Positions 27,748 to 37,760 of a stretch of DNA of 64,000 nt are shown here, one piece after another. Each line of letters begins with the position of its first letter. Position 1 is the stretch's first letter. The notes beneath the pieces were generated by a model. It had not been told where the DNA came from. It searched no databases and saw only the letters and a program-made list of their open reading frames with translations. The DNA comes from an uncultured Prochlorococcus sp. (GTDB lineage: Bacteria > Cyanobacteriota > Cyanobacteriia > PCC-6307 > Cyanobiaceae): the NCBI GenBank assembly GCA_902620895.1, contig CACNJU010000006.1, positions 1-64,000 on the forward strand, in the 5' to 3' direction. The position numbers were made by a program, and so were the translations under genes.

Positions 27748-28422
27748 TTGGATTCAAACAGTAGTAAAAACAATAGTGAAAAATCACCTTATGAAATTTT
27801 AGGTGTTAAGGAAGGAGCTGTTTTTGAGGAAATTCAGAAGGCTAGAGATATTAAAGTTAAAGAGGCTGGCGAAGACTTTATTTTAAAAGCGAAAATAGAA
27901 TCCTCTTATGATCAATTACTAATGGGGAGTTTGAAAGCCAGAAAATCTGGGAATGTAAGCTATGAAGCTGTGAGTGCTTCAAAAAAAGAAAAGCAAATTA
28001 ATCAATTTCCCAGTAATAATTTTCCATTGCTTTCTAAGATAAAAAATTTAAATAATAACTCTAAGAACTCAAGTCAGTATAATCTCCCAAAAATAACCAC
28101 CCCCTCTTTTGATAATCTTTCAATAAAAATATCTATTGGGCTAATATTTTTAATTTTGTTATTCATCAGTCCAGACTCTAATAATAGACTTTTGCTATCT
28201 ATCTCCACATTAATTCTTACCTATACACAAATTAAATCGGGGAAAAGATTTATAGGTTCTCTAGGTTGGAGTGTTACCTTTCTTTCGATAGGATTAATAT
28301 TTGGTGGATTACTTGAAAATAATTCTTTCATTCAGGAAGTATCAAATAATTCTTTATCAATAGAAAAAATTCAAAGTATTCCAGCCATGCTTATTTTATG
28401 GCTAGGTGTAATTTTCTTATGA
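27748..28422 (+). CDS. CPP1-like J-like-domain membrane protein (DUF3353)
   Basis: 224 residues from a TTG start. The N terminus '[22 protein letters not shown]' is a J-like fold without the HPD triad, and three hydrophobic segments follow from about residue 128. This is the arrangement of plant CPP1, a chaperone-like protein that stabilises protochlorophyllide oxidoreductase. A POR-related role in cyanobacteria is inference. Its end overlaps hslO by 6 bp. Confidence 0.75.
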   Translation: MDSNSSKNNSEKSPYEILGVKEGAVFEEIQKARDIKVKEAGEDFILKAKIESSYDQLLMGSLKARKSGNVSYEAVSASKKEKQINQFPSNNFPLLSKIKNLNNNSKNSSQYNLPKITTPSFDNLSIKISIGLIFLILLFISPDSNNRLLLSISTLILTYTQIKSGKRFIGSLGWSVTFLSIGLIFGGLLENNSFIQEVSNNSLSIEKIQSIPAMLILWLGVIFL

Positions 28423-29325
28423 TTGATTTTCTATCATCGATTTAATTTCTTCATAATTTATAAGATATTTATTCCTACAAAATTCACAAACCAATTCTGC
28501 TTTTCCATCTTTCTTGAGGATGTCCTGCAACTCGCTTTTATCAAGCATTTTCATTGCATTTAAACTTCTTTGTTTGGAACACTTGCATTTAAAACTAACT
28601 TCTTGGGAACGAGCTTTTTCAGATATTGATTTATCGTCAATATCAGGAAATATATTTCTTATTAAGGAAAGAAGGTTGTCTTTTGACTGAAATAAGTCTT
28701 CGCTAAAAGAATTAATTTCTTTACATCTTTCTTCAAGTAATGAAACTAGTAAAGGGTCAGTATCTTTTTTAGGTAAAACTTGAGCTAATAAACCACCACT
28801 ACAAATAACACCTTTATTTTGAATTTTTTCTCCGATAAATACCGCTGAAGGAGTTTGTTCTGAATGATATAAATATGAAGCTAAGTCTTCAGCAATATTC
28901 CCCTTTACTAATTCTACTGTACTGGTAAAGGGCTCTCCCATTCCGCTATCTCTAATAACATTTAAATATCCAGTACCTAATGCTTTTGTGAAATCAAAAG
29001 AATATTTATTACTATTTATTTTGACTAGATCTAATTCTAAATCGGGATTCCCTACGTAACCTCTGACTTTGCCGTCTCTACCTGCATCAACTAACAAACC
29101 CTTCAAAGGTCCGTCAGACCTAACTCTCAAAGTTACTCTCCCATGCATTATCTTCATTGAACTTGCTAAAAGCAGTGAAGCACTAAATGCTCTCCCTAAG
29201 ATACAGGTGGTCAGATAAGAAAGTCCGTGTCTTTTTTTAGCTTCTAGAGAGGATTCTGTTGTTAAGACCGCAACTAATCTTATTCCTCCATTTGCTGCAG
29301 TAGCTCTAACTATTCTATCCTTCAT
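28417..29325 (-). CDS. hslO: Redox-regulated holdase chaperone Hsp33
   Basis: 302 residues. The N-terminal domain has '[19 protein letters not shown]' and 'GYVGNP', and the C-terminal zinc switch has four Cys in 'FKCKCSKQ' and 'CEFCRNKY'. It is activated by oxidative unfolding when these cysteines form disulfides. It overlaps the ABC ATPase gene upstream by 11 bp, so it is likely translated from the same mRNA. Confidence 0.95.
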   Translation of the reverse strand: MKDRIVRATAANGGIRLVAVLTTESSLEAKKRHGLSYLTTCILGRAFSASLLLASSMKIMHGRVTLRVRSDGPLKGLLVDAGRDGKVRGYVGNPDLELDLVKINSNKYSFDFTKALGTGYLNVIRDSGMGEPFTSTVELVKGNIAEDLASYLYHSEQTPSAVFIGEKIQNKGVICSGGLLAQVLPKKDTDPLLVSLLEERCKEINSFSEDLFQSKDNLLSLIRNIFPDIDDKSISEKARSQEVSFKCKCSKQRSLNAMKMLDKSELQDILKKDGKAELVCEFCRNKYLINYEEIKSMIENQS

Positions 29326-29962
29326 GATTTTCTTTCATAAGATTTTTGACTTTCCCTTTTTCCAGGATTAATATCCTAGACGGAACGCCCTCAAATAAGG
29401 CAGGTTCATGAGTAACAATAATAATTGTATTTTTATTTTTTAGATCAAGAATTAAATTCTTTACATCATTTCTCATTGAAAAGTCTAATCCAGCAGTTGG
29501 TTCATCAAGTAAAAGAATTGAGGGGTTTCTAAGTAGCTGAACTGCTACAGCTAACCTTCTTTGTTGTCCACCACTTAGTTTTTCTGGTGGTTGGGTCAGA
29601 TTAATTTTTTTTAAACCAACTTTATTTAAAACTATTTCTATATGTTTCTCCCTTAATGATTTATGACCTATTTTTAATTCTTGCCCAATGGTATTACCTA
29701 TAAAGTATCTTTCAGGAAATTGGAATACTACTCCACAAAACCATCTTCTTTGTCTAGAAGATAAAACTTTATTCTTCCAAGTAATTTTTCCTTTTTGTGG
29801 ATTTGTTAATCCGCTTATTATTTCAAGTAGTGTTGTTTTCCCAGAACCACTATTGCCGCAAATTAAAATAATTTCATTTTCATGTACTTTTAAATTTAAA
29901 TTGTCTATTATTTTTCTTTCACCAGTTTGGGGTTGATAAGATATCTCTTTTAAATCAAGCAT
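29315..29962 (-). CDS. ABC transporter ATP-binding protein
   Basis: 215 residues, a minimal nucleotide-binding subunit. Walker A '[13 protein letters not shown]', signature '[12 protein letters not shown]', Walker B '[12 protein letters not shown]' and switch His 'VTHEP' are all present. It resembles ECF/cobalt-type ATPases. No permease is adjacent, so partner and substrate are unknown. It overlaps the downstream hslO start. Confidence 0.85.
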   Translation of the reverse strand: MLDLKEISYQPQTGERKIIDNLNLKVHENEIILICGNSGSGKTTLLEIISGLTNPQKGKITWKNKVLSSRQRRWFCGVVFQFPERYFIGNTIGQELKIGHKSLREKHIEIVLNKVGLKKINLTQPPEKLSGGQQRRLAVAVQLLRNPSILLLDEPTAGLDFSMRNDVKNLILDLKNKNTIIIVTHEPALFEGVPSRILILEKGKVKNLMKENHEG

Positions 29963-30045
29963 TATTAATTAAGTTATAGGTATGAATTTTAATCTAGTAA
30001 TAACTTACTTATAATATCTTTAGATCTAAAAAGCTATTAGTCAAT

Positions 30046-30489
30046 ATGAATATTATTTTTAGGGAAGTTGATCCTTTTAATTGTTGGATATGGATCAGGT
30101 TTTCAGAATTACCAACTCAAGATGAAAAAAATTATTTAGATGGTGTTTTTGATAGTTGGTACGTTTTAGGAAGGTTAGGTGGATTTAATTCTGAAAATTT
30201 GCAAACTCATGAAGAGGGTTCCGATCTAAGTTGGATGTCCTACGATAATGAACAAAAAAATGCATCTCTTCCAGCCTTAATGCATAATTTAGGAATTATG
30301 GAATATCAAAACCTGTGGGGAAGATGTTGGGTTGATTTTGGAACTTCAGACTCCATTTCAATTGATATATTAATAAATTCTTTGAATGAGATATCAAATA
30401 ATTATGTAAAAATTGAAGAGATAATTATTGGGGGTGAAAATAATGATTGGGCAATTGAAGAACATGAAGATTTAGTTTTCAAAGATTAA
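30046..30489 (+). CDS. DUF3531 family protein
   Basis: 147 residues, acidic and soluble, with 'REVDPFNCWIWIRF', 'VFDSWYVLGRLGGFN' and 'NLWGRCWVDFGTSD'. This pattern is the cyanobacterial/plastid DUF3531 family. Function unknown. rsmE follows 8 bp downstream. Confidence 0.75.
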   Translation: MNIIFREVDPFNCWIWIRFSELPTQDEKNYLDGVFDSWYVLGRLGGFNSENLQTHEEGSDLSWMSYDNEQKNASLPALMHNLGIMEYQNLWGRCWVDFGTSDSISIDILINSLNEISNNYVKIEEIIIGGENNDWAIEEHEDLVFKD

Positions 30490-30497
30490 GTGTTTAG

Positions 30498-31271
30498 ATG
30501 GAAGACTTAACAAGATTAATTATTTCCCATGAAAGAATTGAAAATATTAAGAACAAAAATTTAAAACTTTCTAAAGAAGAGGCTCATTATATAAATAAAG
30601 TAATGAGGATAAAAAATGGTAAAGAAATATTTATAGCTAATGGAAAGGGTTCATTATGGAAAGCTATAAAAGTTAAAAATGATTGTTTAGAAATAATTCA
30701 ATTAAAAAAACCTTACTTATTTCAAGAACAAGAAATTTACTTATTAGGCATAGCTGTTGTTGTACCAAAAAGTGGTTTTGAGGATATTTTAAAAATGTGT
30801 ACTGAAATAGGAATTGATTTTATACAGCCATTATTTTCAGAAAGACAGGTAAACAAAAATTTAAATTTTTCTAAAAAACTTTTGAGATGGAATTCAATTA
30901 TCAAAGAAGCAGTTGAGCAAAGTGAGAGATTATGGAAACCATCTATTTTAAATTGTATGAATATTATTGAATGGCTAAAAAGTAGAGATAATCAAGAAAG
31001 AATTTCAATTTCTATAACTAGAGAAGAAACATTATATGACTTAAATCAATGGTTAAGAAAGCAAAAAGAATTTGTAAATAAAAAAGGAGGTATTTTTTGG
31101 AATGTAATTGGCCCCGAAGGAGGTTGGTCATCTAAAGAAATTGATTTTTTTAACAAAAATAATATTACCTTTGTTAAACTTTCCGACACTATCCTGAGAA
31201 CTTCAACAGCTAGTATTAACGCATCATCAATTCTAAATCAGTGGAGAATTGATTCGAAATTAAGGAATTAG
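30498..31271 (+). CDS. rsmE: 16S rRNA (uracil-1498-N3)-methyltransferase
   Basis: 257 residues. An N-terminal PUA-like part ('EAHYINKVMRIKNGKEIFIANGKG') leads into the SPOUT knot with 'KSGFEDILKMCTEIGIDFIQPL' and 'IGPEGGWSSKEIDFF...RTSTASI'. It methylates U1498 of 16S rRNA. It is in a tight run with DUF3531 and the VTE6-like gene. Confidence 0.93.
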   Translation: MEDLTRLIISHERIENIKNKNLKLSKEEAHYINKVMRIKNGKEIFIANGKGSLWKAIKVKNDCLEIIQLKKPYLFQEQEIYLLGIAVVVPKSGFEDILKMCTEIGIDFIQPLFSERQVNKNLNFSKKLLRWNSIIKEAVEQSERLWKPSILNCMNIIEWLKSRDNQERISISITREETLYDLNQWLRKQKEFVNKKGGIFWNVIGPEGGWSSKEIDFFNKNNITFVKLSDTILRTSTASINASSILNQWRIDSKLRN

Positions 31272-31277
31272 ACAAAT

Positions 31278-32021
31278 ATGGATTTAATTAGAAATCAATT
31301 TTTTATAGGTTTTTGCATTAACTTTATTTTGATTTATATATTTTGCAAGATTCCTTTGATGACGAAAAGTGGTTGGATAAGTGCAGGTATTTTAGGCACA
31401 ATTTTGTGGGGATGTCTGTCTTGGCAGGGATGGATGGCGGTTGTAATTTATTTATTATTTGGATCTCTCGTTACCAAAATAGGTTTCAAATTTAAAAAAG
31501 AACAAGGAATAGCTGAAAAAAGAGGTGGGAGAAGAGGTCCTGAGAACGTATGGGGATCTGCAGCTACGGGATTATTTCTTGCCATTATGACCAAATTTAA
31601 TGCTGCCAACGTAGTGATGTTTAAAGTAGGTTTTGCTGCAAGTTTTGCTGCAAAGTTGGCGGATACTTTTGGTAGCGAAATTGGAAAAAGATTTGGCAAA
31701 GACACATATTTAATTACTTCACTTAAAAAGGTGGACAGAGGAACTGAAGGAGGGATAAGTATAGAAGGAACATTAGCAAGTGTTTTGGGATCAATATTTA
31801 TGGCTTTTATTATGCTTCGTCTATCAATTATTTCTGCAAAATACCATTTCATAGTTGTGGCAGTTTCGGGTTTTTTGGCCACACTTTCTGAGAGTATTAT
31901 TGGTGCTAAATTTCAAAACAAATATAAATTAAGTAATGAATTAGTAAATGCTATTCAGACAAGTATTGCTTCTGTTTTTGCTATCTTTGCTCTTTTTTTA
32001 TATTCATATTTTTTAAATTAA
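31278..32021 (+). CDS. DUF92 membrane protein, VTE6-like phytyl-phosphate kinase
   Basis: 247 residues, six or seven membrane segments. 'KRGGRRGPENVWGSAATGL' and 'AAKLADTFGSEIGKRFGKDTYLITSLKKV' are the conserved blocks of TIGR00297/DUF92. Plant VTE6 and its Synechocystis homologue phosphorylate phytyl phosphate to phytyl diphosphate for tocopherol and chlorophyll salvage. It starts 6 bp after rsmE. Confidence 0.82.
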   Translation: MDLIRNQFFIGFCINFILIYIFCKIPLMTKSGWISAGILGTILWGCLSWQGWMAVVIYLLFGSLVTKIGFKFKKEQGIAEKRGGRRGPENVWGSAATGLFLAIMTKFNAANVVMFKVGFAASFAAKLADTFGSEIGKRFGKDTYLITSLKKVDRGTEGGISIEGTLASVLGSIFMAFIMLRLSIISAKYHFIVVAVSGFLATLSESIIGAKFQNKYKLSNELVNAIQTSIASVFAIFALFLYSYFLN

Positions 32022-32037
32022 AAATATTTGAAAAAAC

Positions 32038-32682
32038 TTAGGATTCCTTCCATTTTGTTAGAATATTCCAGCTCTTTAGTCTTTGGAAAAGCCAAAAGTG
32101 ACCTTCGGCGTTTAGATGAATTCCATCATGCGTAATCCAATTTTTACTCCTTTTATCAGAGTACATTTCTCTAAAAGTAGGAAGAAATGGGACATTCTGA
32201 TTAAGACATACTTCCTCCATTCTCCTTTCATAAGAATTACAAAAATCATTTGAGTACCATAGACATCCTGCGAATGGCATTTTGCTTTCGTCAATTGGTG
32301 TCAGACCAATAACGAAGACATTTGTTTGAGATTTCATTTCATTTATTAGTCTCTCTAATCCATATTCAAATCCATCTATATCTAATTGATGCCTTCCGTT
32401 TTTCTGACCAATTGCTGCAGTGTCGTTAAGACCAACATTAAGTAGGATTGCTTTAGGTTTATTTCTTCTCGTTTCTCCTCTAGATGACCATTCTTTTTCC
32501 CATCTAGATGAAACTTTTTCTATTCCATCTCCTCTTACGCCAAGTTGATAAATTACTGGTCCATTTTGTTTATTGCACCAATCTTTTCTAAGCCTCTCAC
32601 ACCATCCGCCACCTTCATTATCTCCCCATCCATAAACTGAGCTATCTCCAATTACAACAAGTTGTTTTTGTAAACTAATCAC
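32038..32682 (-). CDS. SGNH/GDSL-family hydrolase
   Basis: 214 residues. Block I 'VVIGDSSVYGWGDNEGGGWCERL' holds the catalytic Ser, block III 'LNVGLNDTA' the Asn, and block V 'THDGIHLNAEGH' the Asp/His pair. No signal peptide, so cytoplasmic. Lysophospholipase/esterase-like; substrate unknown. Confidence 0.85.
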   Translation of the reverse strand: MISLQKQLVVIGDSSVYGWGDNEGGGWCERLRKDWCNKQNGPVIYQLGVRGDGIEKVSSRWEKEWSSRGETRRNKPKAILLNVGLNDTAAIGQKNGRHQLDIDGFEYGLERLINEMKSQTNVFVIGLTPIDESKMPFAGCLWYSNDFCNSYERRMEEVCLNQNVPFLPTFREMYSDKRSKNWITHDGIHLNAEGHFWLFQRLKSWNILTKWKES

Positions 32683-32730
32683 TATAACAGTAAAAAATAA
32701 TTACTTGATTCAACTAATTATTCCTACAAA

Positions 32731-34233
32731 TCAAGTTAAACTACTTTTGATTTTACCATTTATTAATTCGCCAACTATTGCGATGGAGCTATAAGCTATC
32801 AAAACTATGCTAACTTCTTGCCATGCGAAGGAACTTAGTGATTCTTGCAACTGCCAACCTAGACCAACACTTCCAATGACCCCAACAATTGCAGTTTCTC
32901 TAGTAATGATGTCAGATCTATAAGCGCAATATGCTAAGTAACTTTTTGCTTGTTGAGAAAATAAACCTAAAAGCCAACTAGTCTTTTTTGAGATTCCTAA
33001 AGATTTCATTGCAATGTAATTTCTCCTGTTTTGGCTTTCTAGATTTGTGAAAAGTAATTTGCTTGTAATACCAGCGTTATGAAGACCTAATGTTAAAGCT
33101 GCTAAAGATAAAGAAGGATTATTAAAAGTTAATAGAATTAGAAGTATTACGGGTGTAGGTATTAAACGTAATAGAAATGCAAAAATTTTTATAAAAATTT
33201 TAGAAGTTTTGTTGTTAAAAATTCCTATTACTAATGGAGGTAAACTAATTGCGATTCCTGTTGATAAAAGACTTAAAATTATTGTTTCTAATATAAGTTT
33301 TAATAAATCAAATAATCCAAAATCTGAACTTGTTTTAAATAGAGAACTAACGGAATTGAAATTATCAAAATTATTATTAAAAATAAAATAAAGAAAATAT
33401 AAAAAAGAAAATAAAATTGTTATGAAAAAAACTGCAATAAAAAAAATAGATAGGATTTTATTTGTAGTGTTAAATTTTATTTTTTTGAATATTAATCCAG
33501 AAAGAATAATCAAAATTGCTAACGACCATAAATAAGTCCATAAATCTCTAAAATTCAAAGTTTGGAAAGATAAGAAAATACTAGTACCTATTCCTCCAAT
33601 CCCAAAAAGTCCTAAAATCACCGTACTTCTTATTGAACACTCTAATCGATATAAACCAAAGTTTTTAAATGTATTTATTATTGGATTCCATATTAAAGTT
33701 AATAAAGAAGAAAATTTAGGTGCATTTATTTCATTTATAGATTCAAAACTTTTGTGGTCTATAGTTTCTAATTGTTCAGCAAAAACTTTTGAATTTACTG
33801 CAATATAAGGTATAGATATAGCTATTATTCCTATTGAAAAATTTATTCCATATATTTGCATTAATAGTATTCCCCAAACTACTTCATGAATAGATCTAAC
33901 CACAGTTAGAAAAAACCTTATTAAGTGGTAGAAAAAATTTGGAATATTAAAGATTATATAAAAAATATTTGAGGATAATATTCCAAAAATTGTTCCAAAA
34001 ATAATACTTACTAACCAACTAAAAAAACCAATTAATATAGTTTCATTTAATCGATTAATTACTGTAATAATAATTTCATTATCGATCTTGGGATTAAATG
34101 CAGAAATTAAGAATTCTTGGAATAATTTAAATCCTCCAAAATGAATATTGGTTATTAATTGATACCCTAGAGGTATGCAAACCAAAATTGGAAGAAAAGA
34201 TAATGAGGTATAGTTTAATTTTAATTTATTCAA
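32731..34233 (-). CDS. phnE: Phosphonate/phosphite-type ABC permease, fused double PhnE
   Basis: 500 residues, about twice a single PhnE. Two BPD-type permease halves are visible, each with several membrane spans; the EAA-like loops are near 'FESINEINAPKFSSLL' in the first half and 'IAMKSLGISKKTSWLLG' in the second. The fused protein can supply both transmembrane halves. It starts 4 bp after phnC ends, in a phnD-phnC-phnE operon on the minus strand. Confidence 0.88.
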   Translation of the reverse strand: MNKLKLNYTSLSFLPILVCIPLGYQLITNIHFGGFKLFQEFLISAFNPKIDNEIIITVINRLNETILIGFFSWLVSIIFGTIFGILSSNIFYIIFNIPNFFYHLIRFFLTVVRSIHEVVWGILLMQIYGINFSIGIIAISIPYIAVNSKVFAEQLETIDHKSFESINEINAPKFSSLLTLIWNPIINTFKNFGLYRLECSIRSTVILGLFGIGGIGTSIFLSFQTLNFRDLWTYLWSLAILIILSGLIFKKIKFNTTNKILSIFFIAVFFITILFSFLYFLYFIFNNNFDNFNSVSSLFKTSSDFGLFDLLKLILETIILSLLSTGIAISLPPLVIGIFNNKTSKIFIKIFAFLLRLIPTPVILLILLTFNNPSLSLAALTLGLHNAGITSKLLFTNLESQNRRNYIAMKSLGISKKTSWLLGLFSQQAKSYLAYCAYRSDIITRETAIVGVIGSVGLGWQLQESLSSFAWQEVSIVLIAYSSIAIVGELINGKIKSSLT

Positions 34234-34237
34234 CTAA

Positions 34238-34978
34238 TTAATATATTTTGTCTAGATGAAGCTTGTTTAAGTTGGTTCTTTTGATATTAAAAAAAATTTT
34301 ACCATCCCTTATTCCAATAACTTTATCGAAATCGTTAAGCAAATCTAATTTATGTAATGCAACTAATGCCGTCTTTGGGTATTTTTTTGTATTATTTTTA
34401 TCTACATTTTCTAACAGCAGGTTTTTAATTGTTGTTATCAATTTCGGATCAAGATTATTAAAAGGCTCATCTGCAAGTAATATATTTGATCCTTGAATTA
34501 ATGATCTAGCTATAGCCACCCTTTGTTTTTGCCCCCCAGATAGTTTTCTGATTTTTTTGTCGTAAATAGAGTAATGGAGTCTACATAATTGCATATATTT
34601 ATGAGCTTTCTTAAAAGAACTTATATTTAGTAAATTTTTAAAAGCGAAATAAAAATTGTTTTCCGCTAGTAGTCCACAATTAACATTTTGTTCTGCAGAG
34701 AGATCTTCTATTAATCTTAAATCTTGCCAAATAGTTGTGATTTTACTTTTCTGCTTTCTATCTGATTCCTCGAAACTTTTATTGAATAATTTAACCTCTC
34801 CTTGAGTTGGCTTGATAGTGCCATTAAGTACTGATATAAGTGTAGTTTTTCCTGAACCGCTTTTACCTAAAAGTGCAATTTTCTCCCCAGAATTTATTTT
34901 TAAATTTATTTTATTTAGGATCAGATTATTTTTGTATTTATAAGATATATTTTTTAATTCTAAGAGAGTATTGTTCAT
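34238..34978 (-). CDS. phnC: Phosphonate/phosphite-type ABC ATPase
   Basis: 246 residues with Walker A '[14 protein letters not shown]', Q-loop 'IWQDLRLIEDLSAEQNV', signature 'LSGGQKQRVAIARSL' and Walker B 'ILLADEPFNNLD'. It energises uptake through the fused PhnE. Its start overlaps the end of phnD by 4 bp (translational coupling). Confidence 0.92.
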   Translation of the reverse strand: MNNTLLELKNISYKYKNNLILNKINLKINSGEKIALLGKSGSGKTTLISVLNGTIKPTQGEVKLFNKSFEESDRKQKSKITTIWQDLRLIEDLSAEQNVNCGLLAENNFYFAFKNLLNISSFKKAHKYMQLCRLHYSIYDKKIRKLSGGQKQRVAIARSLIQGSNILLADEPFNNLDPKLITTIKNLLLENVDKNNTKKYPKTALVALHKLDLLNDFDKVIGIRDGKIFFNIKRTNLNKLHLDKIY

Positions 34979-35871
34979 CTAATTTTATTTAATTTCCTCC
35001 CGATTTTCTCTATATTTTTATATTGTTTTGCTTCTGCATTTATAAATCTTTTTGCATTGAACATATCTAATATCTCTTTATGTGATTTTTGTTTTATATC
35101 TAAATTTAGAATTACTGATTTAAGTTCTTTTGTAAACCCTTCCCCGAATCTATTTTCAAGATCCCCTTGAGCAATCCAATGGTAGTCAACATATTCTGGG
35201 GTGATCCAGAATAATTCTAAATTACTTGTTCTTTTGGGATTGTTTTTAAGATTGTTTTCCCAAACTTGTTTATTTAAAGCTCCAGCATCAAATGCCCCAC
35301 TATTAACTAAAGCTATAGTGGCATCATGACTCCCACTAAAACCTGCTTTTTTCCCTTTAAAGTGTTTAATTTCTACCCCTGCTTGATTTAAAAAATATTC
35401 TGGCATTAATCTTCCAGAAGTTGAGTTTTCAGAGCCAAAAGTAAATCTCAAATTCTTTAGTTTTTTAAGTCCTTGAATATTTGAAATTTGGTTAAGTTCT
35501 AAATTTTTGTTTACTATAAAAACACTTTTAAATTCCTTATCGATATCTCTTTGAGCTATGACAATTGAATTAGGAGTTTGTAGTCTGGCTTGAACTCCTG
35601 ATAAACCGCCAAACCAAACTAAATCTAAATCTTTAGTTCTAAATCCAGTTACTGCTGCAACATAATTAATAACAGGTATATATTTAACTTCTACATCAAG
35701 TTGTTGGGATAATACTTTTGAAAATAAATTAAATCTTTTGTCCAAAACATCTTGGTTTTGATCAGGTATTGCTCCAACTTTTAAAACTTTAGGATTTGAA
35801 AATACAGGTGATGAAAAAATAGAAAATAATAGAGATGAAGTTAGTATTAAATTTTTTAAACTTAACATCAC
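34975..35871 (-). CDS. phnD: Phosphonate/phosphite-type periplasmic binding protein
   Basis: 298 residues with a signal peptide (1-25, 'LLFSIFSSPVFS'). 'LKVGAIPDQNQDVLDKRF', 'YVAAVTGFRTKDLDLVWFGG' and 'FSGSHDATIALVNSGAFDAGALN' match PhnD-type proteins. PhnD-like proteins of Prochlorococcus have been tied to phosphite or phosphonate binding; which one is bound here cannot be read by eye. First gene of the operon, 10 bp downstream of the aminotransferase. Confidence 0.9.
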   Translation of the reverse strand: MMLSLKNLILTSSLLFSIFSSPVFSNPKVLKVGAIPDQNQDVLDKRFNLFSKVLSQQLDVEVKYIPVINYVAAVTGFRTKDLDLVWFGGLSGVQARLQTPNSIVIAQRDIDKEFKSVFIVNKNLELNQISNIQGLKKLKNLRFTFGSENSTSGRLMPEYFLNQAGVEIKHFKGKKAGFSGSHDATIALVNSGAFDAGALNKQVWENNLKNNPKRTSNLELFWITPEYVDYHWIAQGDLENRFGEGFTKELKSVILNLDIKQKSHKEILDMFNAKRFINAEAKQYKNIEKIGRKLNKIR

Positions 35872-35881
35872 TTAGTTTCAA

Positions 35882-37078
35882 TTAATAGTATTCAGAGATT
35901 GCTTTTTCAAGCCTCTTTAGTCCATCTTTTATTTTAATTTCTGAAGTTGCACAAGATATCCTAATACATTGATCAGCCCCAAAAGCTTTTCCAGGTACAA
36001 CAACTAATCCGTAATCTTGAAGAGCTTTATTGCAGAAATCAATAGAAGTAATTGAGGAGTTAGGTAATTTTGGAAATGCGTAAAATGCTCCGTTAGGTTC
36101 TTCAATATAAATCCCATTTATATTATAAAGGCCCTCATAGAGAAGTCTTCTTCTTTGATCATAATGGCTATTTATCATTGAGAAAAACTCATTATGAATT
36201 TTTAAAGCCTCTAAAGCACCTTTTTGAACAAAAGAGCAAACATTACTTGTACTTTGACTTTGTAATGCTGAGGATGCTTTGATTATATCTTTGGGACCTA
36301 CTAAATAACCTATCCTCCAGCCAGTCATAGCCCATCCTTTCGCAAACCCATTTATTATAAAAATCCTATCTTTTAAGTCATTTGCTAATAAAGATAAACT
36401 GTAGTGTTTAAATTCTTTTTTAAGGATTAGTTCGTAAATCTCATCAGAAAGAATATTGATATTTGGATTTTCTCTAGCTAAATCGGCAATTTGTAATAAT
36501 TCTTCCTTTGACATAACTCTTCCAGTAGGATTATTAGGAGAATTGATAATTATAAATTTAGTTTTTGAAGAGATTTTAGACTTCAAATCTTTTATATTTA
36601 TTTTGAATCCATCTTCTGGAGAAGAATTTGTAAAAATTGGCTCCCCACCCGCCAATCTAACCATCTGGGGATAACTTAACCAATATGGCGAAGGAACAAT
36701 AACTTCGTCTCCAGGATTTAACAAGACTTGGAAAAGATTATATATAGCTTGCTTAGCACCATTTGTGACCATTACATTTTCAAATTCATAATTTAAATCG
36801 TTTTGAATTTGAAGTTTATTTGCAATTGCTTTTCGGAGATCTAAATTACCCGCTGCGGGCCCGTACTTTGTAAATCCGTCAAATATAGCTTTACTTGTAG
36901 CCTCAATAACTTCTTTTGGGGCATCAAAATCAGGTTCTCCTGCACTTAAATTGCAAATATCTACTCCTTCTGCAGATAATTGATTTGCTTTAGCACTTAT
37001 CTGCAATGTCAGAGAAGGCTCAATTGAAAGTGCCCGATCAGATAGATTAACTTGGCTCATTGACTTATGACTTTTCAA
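35882..37078 (-). CDS. aspC: Aspartate aminotransferase (class I)
   Basis: 398 residues. Fold-type I PLP enzyme: 'CNLSAGEPDFDAP', 'YGPAAGNLDLRKAIA', 'INSPNNPTGRV', 'LSDEIYE' and the lysine in 'NGFAKGWAMTGWRIGYL'. It transfers amino groups between aspartate/glutamate and keto acids, possibly also prephenate as in related enzymes. It lies upstream of phnD on the same strand. Confidence 0.9.
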   Translation of the reverse strand: MKSHKSMSQVNLSDRALSIEPSLTLQISAKANQLSAEGVDICNLSAGEPDFDAPKEVIEATSKAIFDGFTKYGPAAGNLDLRKAIANKLQIQNDLNYEFENVMVTNGAKQAIYNLFQVLLNPGDEVIVPSPYWLSYPQMVRLAGGEPIFTNSSPEDGFKINIKDLKSKISSKTKFIIINSPNNPTGRVMSKEELLQIADLARENPNINILSDEIYELILKKEFKHYSLSLLANDLKDRIFIINGFAKGWAMTGWRIGYLVGPKDIIKASSALQSQSTSNVCSFVQKGALEALKIHNEFFSMINSHYDQRRRLLYEGLYNINGIYIEEPNGAFYAFPKLPNSSITSIDFCNKALQDYGLVVVPGKAFGADQCIRISCATSEIKIKDGLKRLEKAISEYY

Positions 37079-37221
37079 ATATGACTTTTAATAATGACAA
37101 ATGCATAGATTAAGAATAAATAAAACTATCACACTATGGTTTAATTTAGTTCATTTTCTTAATCTATTTTATTTTCATGTTTTGAGTTCTTAAGATAAAA
37201 ATATTTAAAGTTTTATTTTCA

Positions 37222-37725
37222 GTGAAAAGGTTAGTAATTGGGAGAGGAAGTGTATTTGCAGATTTGTTAATAATTGGTGAGGCACCTGGAGCACTGGAAG
37301 ATTTAGAAGGAAAACCTTATGTAGGTAAATCTGGTAAGTTATTAAACGAATTGTTAATACAAGTTGGGATTGACTATGAGAAGGATGTTTATTTTTGTAA
37401 TGTAATTAAATGTCGTCCACCAAATAATAGAAAACCCACTGCTAGAGAAATTAATATTCATAAACCTTGGTTATTACAGCAAATAAAGCTAGTTGATCCA
37501 AAATTTATATTACTTACTGGTTCTACTGCTATGAGAGCTATTTTAGAAGTTAAAGATCCTATAAGTAATTTAAGAGGTCAATGGATTAAAAAAGATGGGA
37601 GAGAAATTATGGTAATTTTTCATCCATCTTATTTGTTGAGATTTCCTTCAAAAGAAATCAAAAAACCTTACCATCTAACTTTGAAAGACCTAGAGAATGT
37701 AAGTGGGAAACTATATGCCGTATAA
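37222..37725 (+). CDS. Family 4 uracil-DNA glycosylase-like protein lacking iron-sulfur ligands
   Basis: 167 residues from GTG. Motif A is 'IIGEAPG' and motif B 'FHPSYLLR', with 'GKPYVGKSGKLLNELL' between, as in family 4 UDGs. The N-terminal CxxC extension is absent and an in-frame TGA at 37183 bars a longer start. 'KCRPPNNRKPT' keeps one Cys, but the usual next Cys is replaced by His in 'NIHKPWLL'. The [4Fe-4S] cluster is therefore probably lost. It should still remove uracil from DNA if active. Confidence 0.83.
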   Translation: MKRLVIGRGSVFADLLIIGEAPGALEDLEGKPYVGKSGKLLNELLIQVGIDYEKDVYFCNVIKCRPPNNRKPTAREINIHKPWLLQQIKLVDPKFILLTGSTAMRAILEVKDPISNLRGQWIKKDGREIMVIFHPSYLLRFPSKEIKKPYHLTLKDLENVSGKLYAV

Positions 37726-37760
37726 TTTAGTGAAATCCTTTTTGAATATCAAGAATTTTA

